Positions 15,199 to 22,931 of a stretch of DNA of 34,208 nt are shown here, piece by piece. The notes under the pieces were generated by a model that was given only the letters and a program-made list of their open reading frames with translations, was not told the DNA's origin and searched no databases. A program made the translations under genes and the position numbers. Numbering within the stretch: position 1 is the stretch's first letter; each line of letters starts with the position of its first letter. The stretch is from Clostridia bacterium (GTDB lineage Bacteria; Bacillota; Clostridia; Oscillospirales; CAG-272), in NCBI GenBank assembly GCA_017631855.1, contig JAGBSP010000039.1:1-34208 (forward strand). The letters are read 5' to 3'.

Positions 15199-15223
15199 AG
15201 AAAAGCCCCGCGCGAGGCGGGGC
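15199..15223 (-). terminator. Terminator of the XRE/ArsR-like regulator gene
   Basis: On the minus strand GCCCCGC and GCGGGGC pair (15217-15223 with 15205-15211) and are followed by TTTTCTTT. It lies about 12 nt past the regulator's stop. Confidence 0.85.
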
Positions 15224-15234
15224 GAGAAAATCAG

Positions 15235-16053
15235 TTACCCTACGAGAAATTGAGTGATTGTATAATTCTTTTTGTTGAGCACATACATAGCTGTAAGCAT
15301 CATATAAGCAGCAATTCCGCAATGACCACTTACCAAATAACCGGTGTTGGGTGAACGATGATCTGCAACATATTCTAAAATTTTGCTTTCAGTGAACATA
15401 AGCAAGAGTTCGTTAAGGCGTGAAATCTCCATATTCGTCTTTTCTATTATTTCCTGTTTTGGTGTAGGACGGTCACAGAATAAGGAAAGAATAAGCTTTT
15501 GTCCATCTTCACTACAAAGCGCTGTCATAACATCAATCGTATTCTGATCAGATGTGGATAGCTTTTTGATAAGCGATGACTTAATTACGCAAGCTACACC
15601 TTCCTCATCCCATATTTTTTGTCCAAAGGATCCAACGATATGAAGATTTCCTTTTTTCTTACTTTCTTCCTGAATCTTTCTATTTCCGGTTTCTGCAAAA
15701 TAGATACCTTTCCACATTTTCCAAAGATCCTCGCCAAGCTCTTGATGAAGATCGTTATTGTACCTATCACAGTTTGCCGTTGCCCAAATAAATTCTGTTC
15801 CAAGCTGTTCGATTTTGTTTGCTACCGCATCAATATCGCCGTCCGATTCGGTTTCAAGAAGAACATCAGCCGAAATTTTGTAAACATCACTGATGGCTTT
15901 TAAGTTAAAACAATCCGGTAAACAATCTCCTGCCTCCCATTTGGAAATTGCTTGTGGAGAGACCCCTACTTTTTCTGCTACTTCTTCCTGCGTCATACCG
16001 AGTTTCTTTCTGTGATTGCGAAGCTTTTCGCCAAATATTTTTTGATCTAACAT
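15235..16053 (-). CDS. XRE-family regulator with a C-terminal winged-helix-like region
   Basis: A 272-residue cytosolic regulator. Residues 7-61 are a textbook Cro/C1 helix-turn-helix (GMTQEEVAEKVGVSPQAISK, followed by WEAGDCLPD). Residues about 160-250 (from DVMTALCSEDGQKLILSLFC to a helix around ILEYVADHR) resemble an ArsR-like winged helix, so it may be a two-headed DNA binder or use the second domain for sensing. The middle part is unrecognised and contains several Trp and Cys residues. The ATG at 16053 follows TTGGAGG. The gene has its own strong promoter with a 12-bp palindrome in the leader, suggesting autoregulation, and its own terminator. Base composition is clearly more AT-rich than both neighbours, and members of one repeat family flank it on each side, so it is probably acquired DNA. 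No obvious target operon adjoins it. Confidence 0.8.
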   Translation of the reverse strand: MLDQKIFGEKLRNHRKKLGMTQEEVAEKVGVSPQAISKWEAGDCLPDCFNLKAISDVYKISADVLLETESDGDIDAVANKIEQLGTEFIWATANCDRYNNDLHQELGEDLWKMWKGIYFAETGNRKIQEESKKKGNLHIVGSFGQKIWDEEGVACVIKSSLIKKLSTSDQNTIDVMTALCSEDGQKLILSLFCDRPTPKQEIIEKTNMEISRLNELLLMFTESKILEYVADHRSPNTGYLVSGHCGIAAYMMLTAMYVLNKKNYTITQFLVG

Positions 16054-16076
16054 ATTCTATCCTCCAAGAATTTTTG

Positions 16077-16088
16077 AGATAGCTATCT
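16077..16088. promoter_or_regulatory. Palindromic operator candidate in the regulator's leader
   Basis: AGATAGCTATCT is a perfect 12-bp palindrome between the -10 and the RBS of the XRE-type regulator gene. Its position would let the dimeric product repress its own transcription. Confidence 0.45.
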
Positions 16089-16097
16089 TGTGAGTAT

Positions 16098-16126
16098 ATT
16101 ATACCACGCCAAAACACAACTTGCAA
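16098..16126 (-). promoter_or_regulatory. Promoter of the XRE/ArsR-like regulator
   Basis: On the minus strand a -35 TTGCAA (16121-16126) and a consensus -10 TATAAT (16098-16103) are 17 bp apart, with TGG just before the -10. It lies 44 nt upstream of the start codon. Confidence 0.85.
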
Positions 16127-16165
16127 TAGTAAATATATTGAGTTTTATTGCACAAACTCTACATT

Positions 16166-16253
16166 GGGTTGAATTTCTGCTTTCCCGACGCTTGCGTCTG
16201 GGGCAAGCATAGCGCGTGGATGTCCTCGCGCAGTCGGGCAGAAGCCCGAACCC
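16166..16253. other. Compact three-way-junction structured element (RNA or DNA)
   Basis: An 88-nt stretch folds around one long closing stem: GGGTT/AACCC (16166-16170 with 16249-16253), TTCTG/CAGAA (16175-16179 with 16239-16243) and CCCGAC/GTCGGG (16184-16189 with 16233-16238). It encloses two hairpins, GCTTGC/GCAAGC (16190-16195 with 16203-16208) and GCGCG/CGCGC (16212-16216 with 16227-16231, extended by GGA/TCC). No reading frame fits and no tRNA features are present. The strand is undetermined because either strand folds. It sits 24 nt before repeat element B. It may be a structured RNA or a further module of the repeat. Confidence 0.5.
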
Positions 16254-16277
16254 ACCATCCGCAGAGAAACGACGCGC

Positions 16278-16416
16278 AAAAGCCTTCCTCCGGGAGGAAG
16301 GGGGACCACGAAGTGGTGGAAGGAGCCCGCGTGACTTTAAGTTTACATAAGCTTTATTTCAACGCGCTCTCCCTCACCCGACTCCTCCAGGAGCTCCCTC
16401 CCGGAGGGAGCCTTTC
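16278..16416. repeat. Large imperfect palindromic repeat element B
   Basis: The left arm starts AAAAGCCTTCCTCCGGGAGG and runs to about GAGCCCGCG at 16331. The reverse complement of the right arm (ending at 16416) starts AAAGGCTCCCTCCGGGAGGG and ends near GAGAGCGCG. The two are diverged copies around an AT-rich centre. The left arm shares GAAGGGGGACC with the right arm of element A and has the same pair of small hairpins, including ACCAC/GTGGT. No gene is present. Confidence 0.65.
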
Positions 16417-16435
16417 GTAAGTTCCCATCGACAAA

Positions 16436-16473
16436 AACACCACCAAAGAAAAATCCTTGGTGGTGTTCGTGTT
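16436..16473 (-). terminator. Terminator of the AEC permease gene
   Basis: An 11-bp stem AACACCACCAA (16436-16446) with TTGGTGGTGTT (16457-16467). On the minus strand it is followed by a short T-run, about 50 nt past the permease stop. On the plus strand it is also followed by T-rich DNA, so it may act in both directions. Confidence 0.75.
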
Positions 16474-16515
16474 TTCTCCGCTAAGAATGCAGAGCTGTGC
16501 CGTGAGTTTTTTTAT

Positions 16516-17475
16516 TTACAGACAAAGGCAAATGAGCCAATAGAGGGCGGGGATGGTCAGAATCGAGAGGATCGTCGTTCCGAGCGTCATACCCACGGCA
16601 TTTTCGGTGTCGCCGTCAAAGCTGTCGGCAAACGCCGAGGCAAGTCCTGCGGTTGGCATTGCAAATGCGATGAACACACCGAGGATCATTGCTTCGTCTA
16701 TGATGCTCGGAAGCACAGGACGGAGCGCAAAGAGAAGTGCCACGATGGCGGCGGGGAAGATCACAAGGCGGAGCAGCGAAACGTAATAGATCTTTTTCGA
16801 GGTAAAGAGCGAACTCATTTTGAGAGCACCCATCTTCATACCGAGAATGGTCATCGAGATCGGCGTGACAAGTCCCTTGAAATGATCGGAATAGGTCGTG
16901 ACCTCGGGGATATACTCGGTGATCTTGACGAGGTTGAGAGCAATACCGACGACGAAGGCGATCAGCACGGGATTGAGAAATGCCTTTTTGAGGCTGATCT
17001 TGCTCTTATCTCCCGAAATAAGGTAGATGCCGAGCGTGTACATCAGGATATTCGTGATGATATTCAGAATGATCAGCACGGTCATGACGGGCGAGGACGC
17101 GCCAAAGACGGCAACGGCAAGCGGAATGCCAATAAATCCGTTGTTGGCAAAGGCGGCGCAGAAGCGCATCATGCCGCGTGTTTTTTCTTCCTTTTCCATT
17201 GCCGTCAGCGGCTTTGTGAGGAAGAACATTGCGAAGATGTAGGCAACGCCGATGAGAACGACAACGCCGAGCAGAAGCAGAAACTCCTTGCCGAAATTGA
17301 GGTTTGTGATTGTACCCGAAAGAATGAGGAAGGGCATACCGACGTACATCAAAAGCTTGGAGAGTGCGCCCGATTGCTCTTGCTTGAGCATTCCCCTTTT
17401 GACGAGCAGATAGCCCGGAACTGCCAGCGCAACGAAGAGAATGACGTTGCGGAGCATAATAATTAAAGCATCCAT
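16516..17475 (-). CDS. AEC (auxin efflux carrier) family permease
   Basis: A 319-residue integral membrane protein with about ten hydrophobic segments in two five-helix halves. It is typical of the AEC family, whose bacterial members move malate, citrate or similar organic acids. Family-like features are the N-terminal FVALAVPGYLLVKRGML, the glycine/asparagine-rich ANNGFIGIPLAVAVFG in the first half, and AMPTAGLASAFADSF with FDGDTENAV in the second. Length is normal. The ATG at 17475 is preceded by AAAAAGGAG at slightly long spacing. It has its own promoter and its own terminator, so it is a single-gene unit downstream of thiN. The substrate cannot be told from sequence and there is no linked malate or citrate enzyme. 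Confidence 0.9.
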   Translation of the reverse strand: MDALIIMLRNVILFVALAVPGYLLVKRGMLKQEQSGALSKLLMYVGMPFLILSGTITNLNFGKEFLLLLGVVVLIGVAYIFAMFFLTKPLTAMEKEEKTRGMMRFCAAFANNGFIGIPLAVAVFGASSPVMTVLIILNIITNILMYTLGIYLISGDKSKISLKKAFLNPVLIAFVVGIALNLVKITEYIPEVTTYSDHFKGLVTPISMTILGMKMGALKMSSLFTSKKIYYVSLLRLVIFPAAIVALLFALRPVLPSIIDEAMILGVFIAFAMPTAGLASAFADSFDGDTENAVGMTLGTTILSILTIPALYWLICLCL

Positions 17476-17511
17476 CGTATGTAAAAAACTCCTTTTTTTT
17501 CAATTATCCTT

Positions 17512-17540
17512 ATTATAGCATATTTCTTTTACTATGTAAA
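17512..17540 (-). promoter_or_regulatory. Promoter of the AEC permease gene
   Basis: On the minus strand a -35 TTTACA (17535-17540) and a consensus -10 TATAAT (17512-17517) are 17 bp apart, 36 nt upstream of the start codon. I see no clear terminator between thiN and this promoter, so read-through from thiN may add to expression. Confidence 0.8.
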
Positions 17541-17595
17541 GAATGAAATAAGATGCACTTGCTATTATGGAAAAGTGATAGTAAGCCTTAGAAAA

Positions 17596-18222
17596 TTAGC
17601 GATCCTTACTTTCAATGACGTAGATTCCGCCCTTGCGGACCGAGATGAGCGCGCAGTTACCCGTAATCTCGTTGGATACGGCGTATTGGAAATTGCGTTG
17701 GAGCGTGGCGTTCTTGAGGGGATATTTACAGCCCTCAACGCTCACTCCCTTTGCTTTCTCCGAAAGCGTGAGCAGCGAGAGATAGCGGTAGCCGCTACGG
17801 GGAATGAGTGTGCTTGTGGAATTCAGATAGCGCACGCGGTTCTGACCGTTTGTGATGGTTGCGAAGACGCCTTTGCCCGAAAGATCCTCTAAAATGGCAA
17901 GATTGGAGAGGGTATGGTCAAGTCTGCCGTCAAGACCGCCGATAATGACAAGGTCGTCCGCGCCCTTTCTGATCGCCGTTTCGACGGCAAGCTGCGTGTC
18001 GGTAAAATCCTTTTCGGCAGGAACGCTCATGCGTTCGGTGTCCTTCGGAATTTCATTTTCTCCGAGCGAATCAAAGTCGCCGAGAAGCAGATCGACCTTG
18101 ACGCCGAGTGCTTGGGCATTTCGAAATCCCGCGTCGGCGGCGATGGTCAGGTCGTCCCCCTTGGGGTGCTCGGTAATATTGGTGGGGTCAATGCCGCCAC
18201 CGATGTAAATCAATGCTCTCAT
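17596..18222 (-). CDS. thiN: Thiamine pyrophosphokinase
   Basis: A 208-residue cytosolic enzyme that makes thiamine diphosphate from thiamine and ATP. Family motifs are AADAGFRNA, LLGDFDSLG, KDFTDTQLA (metal- and nucleotide-binding acids) and GGLDGRLDH. The C-terminal half is the beta-sandwich that holds thiamine. Length is normal for a ThiN. It starts 10 nt after the rsgA stop, with AAAGGA upstream, at the end of the long minus-strand locus, the place thiN (yloS) also has in Bacillus. In Bacillus rpe lies between rsgA and thiN; here it is absent. No thiamine biosynthesis genes or TPP riboswitch are nearby, which fits a role in vitamin salvage. Confidence 0.94.
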   Translation of the reverse strand: MRALIYIGGGIDPTNITEHPKGDDLTIAADAGFRNAQALGVKVDLLLGDFDSLGENEIPKDTERMSVPAEKDFTDTQLAVETAIRKGADDLVIIGGLDGRLDHTLSNLAILEDLSGKGVFATITNGQNRVRYLNSTSTLIPRSGYRYLSLLTLSEKAKGVSVEGCKYPLKNATLQRNFQYAVSNEITGNCALISVRKGGIYVIESKDR

Positions 18223-18232
18223 AGGGTTCCTT

Positions 18233-19153
18233 TCATCGTTTGTCCCATTTTTTCTTTGCCTTCAGAATGGCGTGAAGCTCGCAGAAGCTCTCGTGGCGCG
18301 ATTTCGGGATCTCTCCCCGAGCGACAGCGTCGACGATCGCACAGCCCTCTTCCTTGGTGTGCGAGCATTTGGTGTATCGACATTCCCCGATGCGGGCGGC
18401 AAATTCGCGCATCGCCAAGGGAAGATCGTCGGCATCCATAAAGTCGAAGCGCTCGAAGTCGAGCATCGAGAAGCCGGGGGTATCGGCAATATAGCCGGAG
18501 GTTTCACTCTCCGAGAGGGCGAAAAGCTCGACCTGACGCGTGGTGTGGCGTCCGCGCTCGATCTTTCGGCTGATCTCCGAGGTGGAAAGTGCGAGGGTGG
18601 GGAAAAGACGGTTCAGAAGCGTGGATTTGCCAACGCCCGACGCGCCCGCAAAGGCGGCGATCTTTCCGCCAAGCTCTTCTTTGATATACTGCTCCAACGC
18701 GTTAATTCCCGTATTTTCGACGGCGCTGACCGCAAACGCCGAAAATCCGCAGGATGCGTAAAGCGCGCGGAGCTCCTCGGCATAGTCGGCGCGAAGCTCG
18801 GACTTGGTGATGACGAGGATCGGCTCGATTTGATTATGCTCTGCGATTGCCGTCAGCTTGTCGACTGTCGTTAGGATGGGTGCGGGCGATGCCGCTGCCA
18901 TGGTGACGAAAATACAGTCGAGATTTGCCATCGGTGGACGGATAAGGGCGTTTTTGCGCTCGCAGATCGCGTCGATCACAAAGCCCTGCTCGCCGTCCTC
19001 TACGAGGGTGACTCGGTCGCCGACAAGCGGAGTGATTCCGTCGTGTCGAAAGGAGCCGCGCGCACGGCAAGCGACGGTGGAGCCGTCGGGACGGCGGACG
19101 GTGTAAAGACCGCCCACGCCCTTCGTAATGATCGGAGTTTCGTTTTGATTCAT
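18233..19153 (-). CDS. rsgA: Ribosome small-subunit maturation GTPase RsgA
   Basis: A 306-residue circularly permuted GTPase that checks the decoding centre during late 30S assembly. The N-terminal OB fold (about 1-70) binds rRNA. G motifs follow in permuted order: G4-like ITKSEL, G1 GASGVGKST, G2 region GRHTT and G3 DTPGF. The C-terminal zinc site is CRYTKCSHTKEEGC with one more Cys further on. The G4 motif reads TKSE rather than the usual NKxD or TKxD, a mild deviation that could affect guanine specificity. The ATG at 19153 is weakly supported by AAAGGAC upstream. The gene lies between the PASTA protein and thiN, matching the conserved rlmN-prpC-prkC-rsgA order except for the changed neighbour. 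Confidence 0.95.
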   Translation of the reverse strand: MNQNETPIITKGVGGLYTVRRPDGSTVACRARGSFRHDGITPLVGDRVTLVEDGEQGFVIDAICERKNALIRPPMANLDCIFVTMAAASPAPILTTVDKLTAIAEHNQIEPILVITKSELRADYAEELRALYASCGFSAFAVSAVENTGINALEQYIKEELGGKIAAFAGASGVGKSTLLNRLFPTLALSTSEISRKIERGRHTTRQVELFALSESETSGYIADTPGFSMLDFERFDFMDADDLPLAMREFAARIGECRYTKCSHTKEEGCAIVDAVARGEIPKSRHESFCELHAILKAKKKWDKR

Positions 19154-19179
19154 AGAATTTGTCCTTTTATTTTTCGTGG

Positions 19180-20469
19180 TTAATTACTTAGATATAGGTC
19201 GACCGATACGGTAGACGAGGTGATGGGCGTACCTGCCGCGGGAGTTTGTTCGATGACGGTGCCCCTCGGTGCGGCACTTTCGATCGAGGTCAGCTTTCCG
19301 ACGACAAGTCCGTATTCGCGCAAACGCGCGACGGCATCGGCGTAAGAAAGTCCCAAGAGCTCGGGGACGGTACGAAGGAAAATGCTCTCACCGATGCTGA
19401 CGGTGTAGGATACGGAACTCCCTTCGGGACGCTCGCTCCATGCGGCGGGAGTTTGTGCAATGACGACACCTGCGGGACGAGAGGAGCTTTGATAGGAAAT
19501 ACTTCCCACCGAAAATCCCTTGGCGCGCAGAAGAGTGGCGGCTCTCTCTTCACTGAGTCCTACGAGGTTGGGTACCGAGAGATTGCGCTCTTCTTCTCCT
19601 CGGCTGATTTGAAGCACTACCCGATCGCCCTCGTGCAATAGCGCACCCGCGGCGGGGATGGTTGCTAGCACCGCTCCCTTGGGGACATCCTTGGTGTCGA
19701 CTTCTTGTAGGTCGGCTTCGATGCCGTGATTTTGCAGAATGAGCCGAGCGTCGCGTTCGCTTTTGCCGACGAGATTCGAGAGCTCGTAGGTGGGGCGTCC
19801 GCGGCTAACGGTGAGGGTGAGCGTGCAGGACTCGTTCTTGCGGTAGATCCGCCGTGTTACGCCTGCCGCGGGAGATTGTGAGATGACCTGTCCCGCGGGG
19901 ATCTCGTCGTGGCTCGCATATTGGATCACAAGATCCCACGGAAGCTCGTCCCCATGCTGATCTCGTTCCTCGGAGAGAACGGTCGACGGCTCTTTTTCAA
20001 GAAAATTCGGGACGCGCCACGAGGTATAAGACGCGTGGTATCTGCCAAAGAGATGAAAAAGTACGGCGCCCGACGAGAGCGCTGACACAAGAAGCGCGGC
20101 ACAAAGAGCACCTGCAAAGATGGGAAGTGCCGCCGTAGAGGTTGTCGCTCTTGCCTGAAAGCGTTTCCAGAGCCCAGCCCCTATGGCAAAGAGCGCTGTG
20201 ATGGCGTTCCTTGCGCGGTGTTTTCTCTCACGGACGGTACGCGGCTTTTTTTCTTTGACCTTTTTGATTTTCTTTGCCCGTTTTTTCTTTTTTTGCGGTG
20301 AACCCTCGGGAAGCTCTCCCAGCTCAAAGAGCAGAGAAAGACGGATGCGTTCGGCTTCTTCGTGCGAGAGCCTTACGGTCGTTTTTCCCTTGAGGCGATA
20401 GCGGCGGTGAGCCACTTGGGGCAGATTGGTATGAGTTTGTCGTTCCGAGATACGAAAGCGGTACTTCAT
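19180..20469 (-). CDS. Membrane-anchored protein with four PASTA domains, no kinase domain
   Basis: A 429-residue single-pass protein in the slot where Firmicutes carry the PASTA kinase PrkC. Residues 1-57 are an unrecognised cytosolic region (MKYRFRISERQTHTN). Residues 59-90 are extremely basic (KKKKRAKKIKKVKEKKPR). A membrane segment spans about 113-140. The outside part has four PASTA repeats, about 153-224, 228-291, 297-360 and 366-428, three of them ending in the usual (P)AAG-type turn (IPAAG, TPAAG, SPAAG; the third has TPAAW). PASTA domains bind uncrosslinked peptidoglycan or muropeptides. There is no trace of a kinase: no glycine loop, no HRD, no DFG. The ATG at 20469 follows AAAGGAG. 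The gene lies between rlmN and rsgA, and the partner phosphatase gene prpC is also missing. It probably senses the cell wall or acts as a scaffold; how a signal would be passed on is unknown. Confidence 0.88.
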   Translation of the reverse strand: MKYRFRISERQTHTNLPQVAHRRYRLKGKTTVRLSHEEAERIRLSLLFELGELPEGSPQKKKKRAKKIKKVKEKKPRTVRERKHRARNAITALFAIGAGLWKRFQARATTSTAALPIFAGALCAALLVSALSSGAVLFHLFGRYHASYTSWRVPNFLEKEPSTVLSEERDQHGDELPWDLVIQYASHDEIPAGQVISQSPAAGVTRRIYRKNESCTLTLTVSRGRPTYELSNLVGKSERDARLILQNHGIEADLQEVDTKDVPKGAVLATIPAAGALLHEGDRVVLQISRGEEERNLSVPNLVGLSEERAATLLRAKGFSVGSISYQSSSRPAGVVIAQTPAAWSERPEGSSVSYTVSIGESIFLRTVPELLGLSYADAVARLREYGLVVGKLTSIESAAPRGTVIEQTPAAGTPITSSTVSVDLYLSN

Positions 20470-20511
20470 AGAGCTCTCCTTTTTTTGATATGTAGCTCGG
20501 AACGATGGTTT

Positions 20512-21597
20512 TTATTCGGTTTCTTTGTTTTCCGTCGCTTCCTCGGCACGGCGAAGCTGACCGCAGGATGCATTGATGTCGGCACCGAGACGGCGGCGGA
20601 CGGTCGCTCGAACGCCCTTCTTTTCGAGGGTCGAGGCAAATTTTGCGATGGCGTTCTTATCGGATGCCGAAAATCCCGTCTCACTCACGGGGTTGACGGG
20701 AATGAGATTGACGTGAATGGGGAAGGAAGTTTCTGCTCCCTTGGGGCGAAGGTGCGTGTTGAGCATTTTTGCCAAATGCAGGGCGTTCTCCGTCGAGTCG
20801 TTCTTGCCCGCGATGAGGGTATACTCAAAGGAAATTCTTCGTCCCGTCACGGCATAATAGTCGCGGCAGGCATCGAGCAGCTGCTCGACGTTCCATTTTT
20901 TGTTGATCGGCATAATGGCACTGCGCGTGTCGTTGTCGGAGGCGTGCAGAGAGATCGAAAGCGTGATGGGAAGCTCTTCCTTGGCAAGACGCGCGATTCT
21001 GTCCACAAGACCGCAGGTCGAGAGCGAGATATGGCGGTAGCCGATGTTCAGTCCTTTTTCGTGTCCGACGAGGCGGAGGAATTTTAAGACGTTGTCGTAG
21101 TTGTCCAGCGGCTCTCCGATGCCCATCATCACCACACCCGAAATTCTCTCTCCGAGATCGCGCTCGGCGGCGATGATCTGTCCGAGCATTTCCGAGGGGG
21201 CAAGGTCACGGACCTTACCGCCGATGGTAGACGCGCAGAAGGCGCATCCCATACGGCAACCGACCTGCGAGGAGATGCAGATGGTAATTCCGTGCTTATA
21301 GCGCATCACGACGCTTTCTACCGAGTGTCCGTCCCGCAGGGTGAAGAGATACTTGACCGTGCCGTCGATGGCAGAGGTCAGCTTGCGGCGGATGGTGGGA
21401 AGGTAGAAGAATGCGACCGACGCGAGGGCTTCTCGGGTTTTCTTTCCGAGATTGCTCATTTCGTCGGGGGAAATTCCGCGATGTATTTGCGTAAAGATCT
21501 GCTCAGCGCGGTATTTCGGTTCTCCGATCGACAGGACGAGCGCTTGAAGCTCTTCCGGCATCAGCGAGAGCAGATCGGTTTTTTCAAGTTGTGTCAT
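20512..21597 (-). CDS. rlmN: 23S rRNA/tRNA adenine-C2 methyltransferase RlmN
   Basis: A radical-SAM enzyme of about 361 residues that methylates C2 of A2503 in 23S rRNA and A37 in some tRNAs. The cluster motif is CRMGCAFC (Cys114, 118 and 121 from the chosen start). The methyl-carrying cysteine is in INASCGQL near the C-terminus. GVVMMGIGEPLDNYDNVLKF and SISLHAS are further RlmN signatures. The frame is open further upstream, but AAAGGAG sits just before a double ATG (21600 and 21597). The second gives better RBS spacing, so it is chosen. The gene starts 23 nt after rsmB ends, in the usual fmt-rsmB-rlmN order. Confidence 0.95.
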   Translation of the reverse strand: MTQLEKTDLLSLMPEELQALVLSIGEPKYRAEQIFTQIHRGISPDEMSNLGKKTREALASVAFFYLPTIRRKLTSAIDGTVKYLFTLRDGHSVESVVMRYKHGITICISSQVGCRMGCAFCASTIGGKVRDLAPSEMLGQIIAAERDLGERISGVVMMGIGEPLDNYDNVLKFLRLVGHEKGLNIGYRHISLSTCGLVDRIARLAKEELPITLSISLHASDNDTRSAIMPINKKWNVEQLLDACRDYYAVTGRRISFEYTLIAGKNDSTENALHLAKMLNTHLRPKGAETSFPIHVNLIPVNPVSETGFSASDKNAIAKFASTLEKKGVRATVRRRLGADINASCGQLRRAEEATENKETE

Positions 21598-21620
21598 CAT
21601 AGCTCCTTTGTGAGGACGAA

Positions 21621-22907
21621 TTATGAATTTCTGACCAGACGGGCAATGAAAAATCCGTCGGTCGCGTGGATATTGGGCAACAGCGTGACCATTCCCTCGG
21701 GGCACACAAAGCTTCCCACCGAGAAGGGGGTGAGAGAAAATTCGGGGTGCGACTTGAGGAAGGCGCGGACGTTTTCTTCGTTTTCTTCGGGGAAGATGGT
21801 GCAGGTCGAATAGACGAGCACGCCGCCGCGCTTGACGTAGCGGCAGGCATTTTCGAGAATATCGCGCTGAATATTTGGGAGTGCCGCCGATGCGGCGGGG
21901 TCCTTGTAGCGGAGCTCGGGTTTCTTGGCAAGCACGCCAAAGCCCGAGCAGGGAACGTCACAGAGCACGCGGTCGGCTGCATCAAAGAGCTCGGGAATTG
22001 GATCTCGTCCATCGTGCGCCTCTGCCTCGATGATGTCGATGCCGAGTCGCTCGGCACTCGAACGAATGAGAGAAAGCTTTTTTTCGTGAAGATCAAAGGA
22101 AAGGATTTTTCCTTTGTTGTTCATACGGATGGCACTGCCGAAGGATTTGGAGCCCGGGGCGGAGCAGACGTCGATGACGAGATCTCCCCCCTTTGCACCA
22201 AGCGCTTCAACGCAAATTTGCGACGCCTCGTCCTGTACGAAGAATTCGCCCTCCGAGAAGCCGTTGAGCGCGCGGATCGAGCCGCGTACCGTCAGACCGT
22301 TGGGGGAAACCTCGGTCGGCTCGGCAGAGAGCTTTTCGGCAAGCTCCTCGCGGGAAATTTTTAAGGTGTTGACCGAGATGGTCGTTGGCGGCGTTTTGGC
22401 AAAGCCGCGAAGAATTTCTTCGGTGGCTTCCTCACCGTAGGCGGAAAGAAGTTTTTCTACCAAGGGAAGTCCCACCGAATATGCAACCGAAAGATAGGGG
22501 GCAATTCCGTTCTCTTTTTCGGGGAAACGCAGGTGCGGATCGCGTCCAAAGGCACGGAGAATTGCATTGACAAAGCCCGATGCTCGGCGCGTGACCAGCG
22601 AAACACTTTCGTCGACGGCGGCGTGCGGGGGGATGCGGTCAAGATAGATGAGCTGATAAAGTCCGATGCGCAGTGCCGTTTTGACGGCGAGGTCAAGCTC
22701 GTCGGTCGGGCGCGACGAAAGACGCTCGATCTGGTAGTCGAGCGTGATTTTTCGTTCGGTGATGCCGTAGACGAGCGTCGCCGCAAGTGCGCGGTCAAGC
22801 TCGTTGAGCTTGGAGGCTTCGAGGGCGTGATCGAGCGCAATATTCAGATATTGGTCGTTCGTTTCTGCCTTTTGCAGAAGCGAAAAAGCAAGCTTTCTCG
22901 GACTCAT
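21621..22907 (-). CDS. rsmB: 16S rRNA m5C967 methyltransferase RsmB
   Basis: A 428-residue enzyme that methylates a cytosine of 16S rRNA near the P site. Residues 1 to about 130 are a NusB-like RNA-binding domain (LNIALDHALEASKLNELDRA). The Rossmann methyltransferase domain has an SAM motif reading DVCSAPGSKS where DxCAAPGGKT is usual. Cysteines for catalysis and product release are in DVPCSGFGVL and YSTCTIFPEENE. The ATG at 22907 follows CAAGGAG. The gene is followed 23 nt on by rlmN and preceded by a zinc peptidase, an arrangement I recall from other clostridia. Length is normal. Confidence 0.95.
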   Translation of the reverse strand: MSPRKLAFSLLQKAETNDQYLNIALDHALEASKLNELDRALAATLVYGITERKITLDYQIERLSSRPTDELDLAVKTALRIGLYQLIYLDRIPPHAAVDESVSLVTRRASGFVNAILRAFGRDPHLRFPEKENGIAPYLSVAYSVGLPLVEKLLSAYGEEATEEILRGFAKTPPTTISVNTLKISREELAEKLSAEPTEVSPNGLTVRGSIRALNGFSEGEFFVQDEASQICVEALGAKGGDLVIDVCSAPGSKSFGSAIRMNNKGKILSFDLHEKKLSLIRSSAERLGIDIIEAEAHDGRDPIPELFDAADRVLCDVPCSGFGVLAKKPELRYKDPAASAALPNIQRDILENACRYVKRGGVLVYSTCTIFPEENEENVRAFLKSHPEFSLTPFSVGSFVCPEGMVTLLPNIHATDGFFIARLVRNS

Positions 22908-22931
22908 AAGGTCTCCTTGATGGTGTTGAGA

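Noticed and set aside
16166..16253. Possible degenerate tRNA
   Set aside because: The fold has three rather than four arms, with no T-loop TTCGA, no anticodon arm pattern and no CCA.
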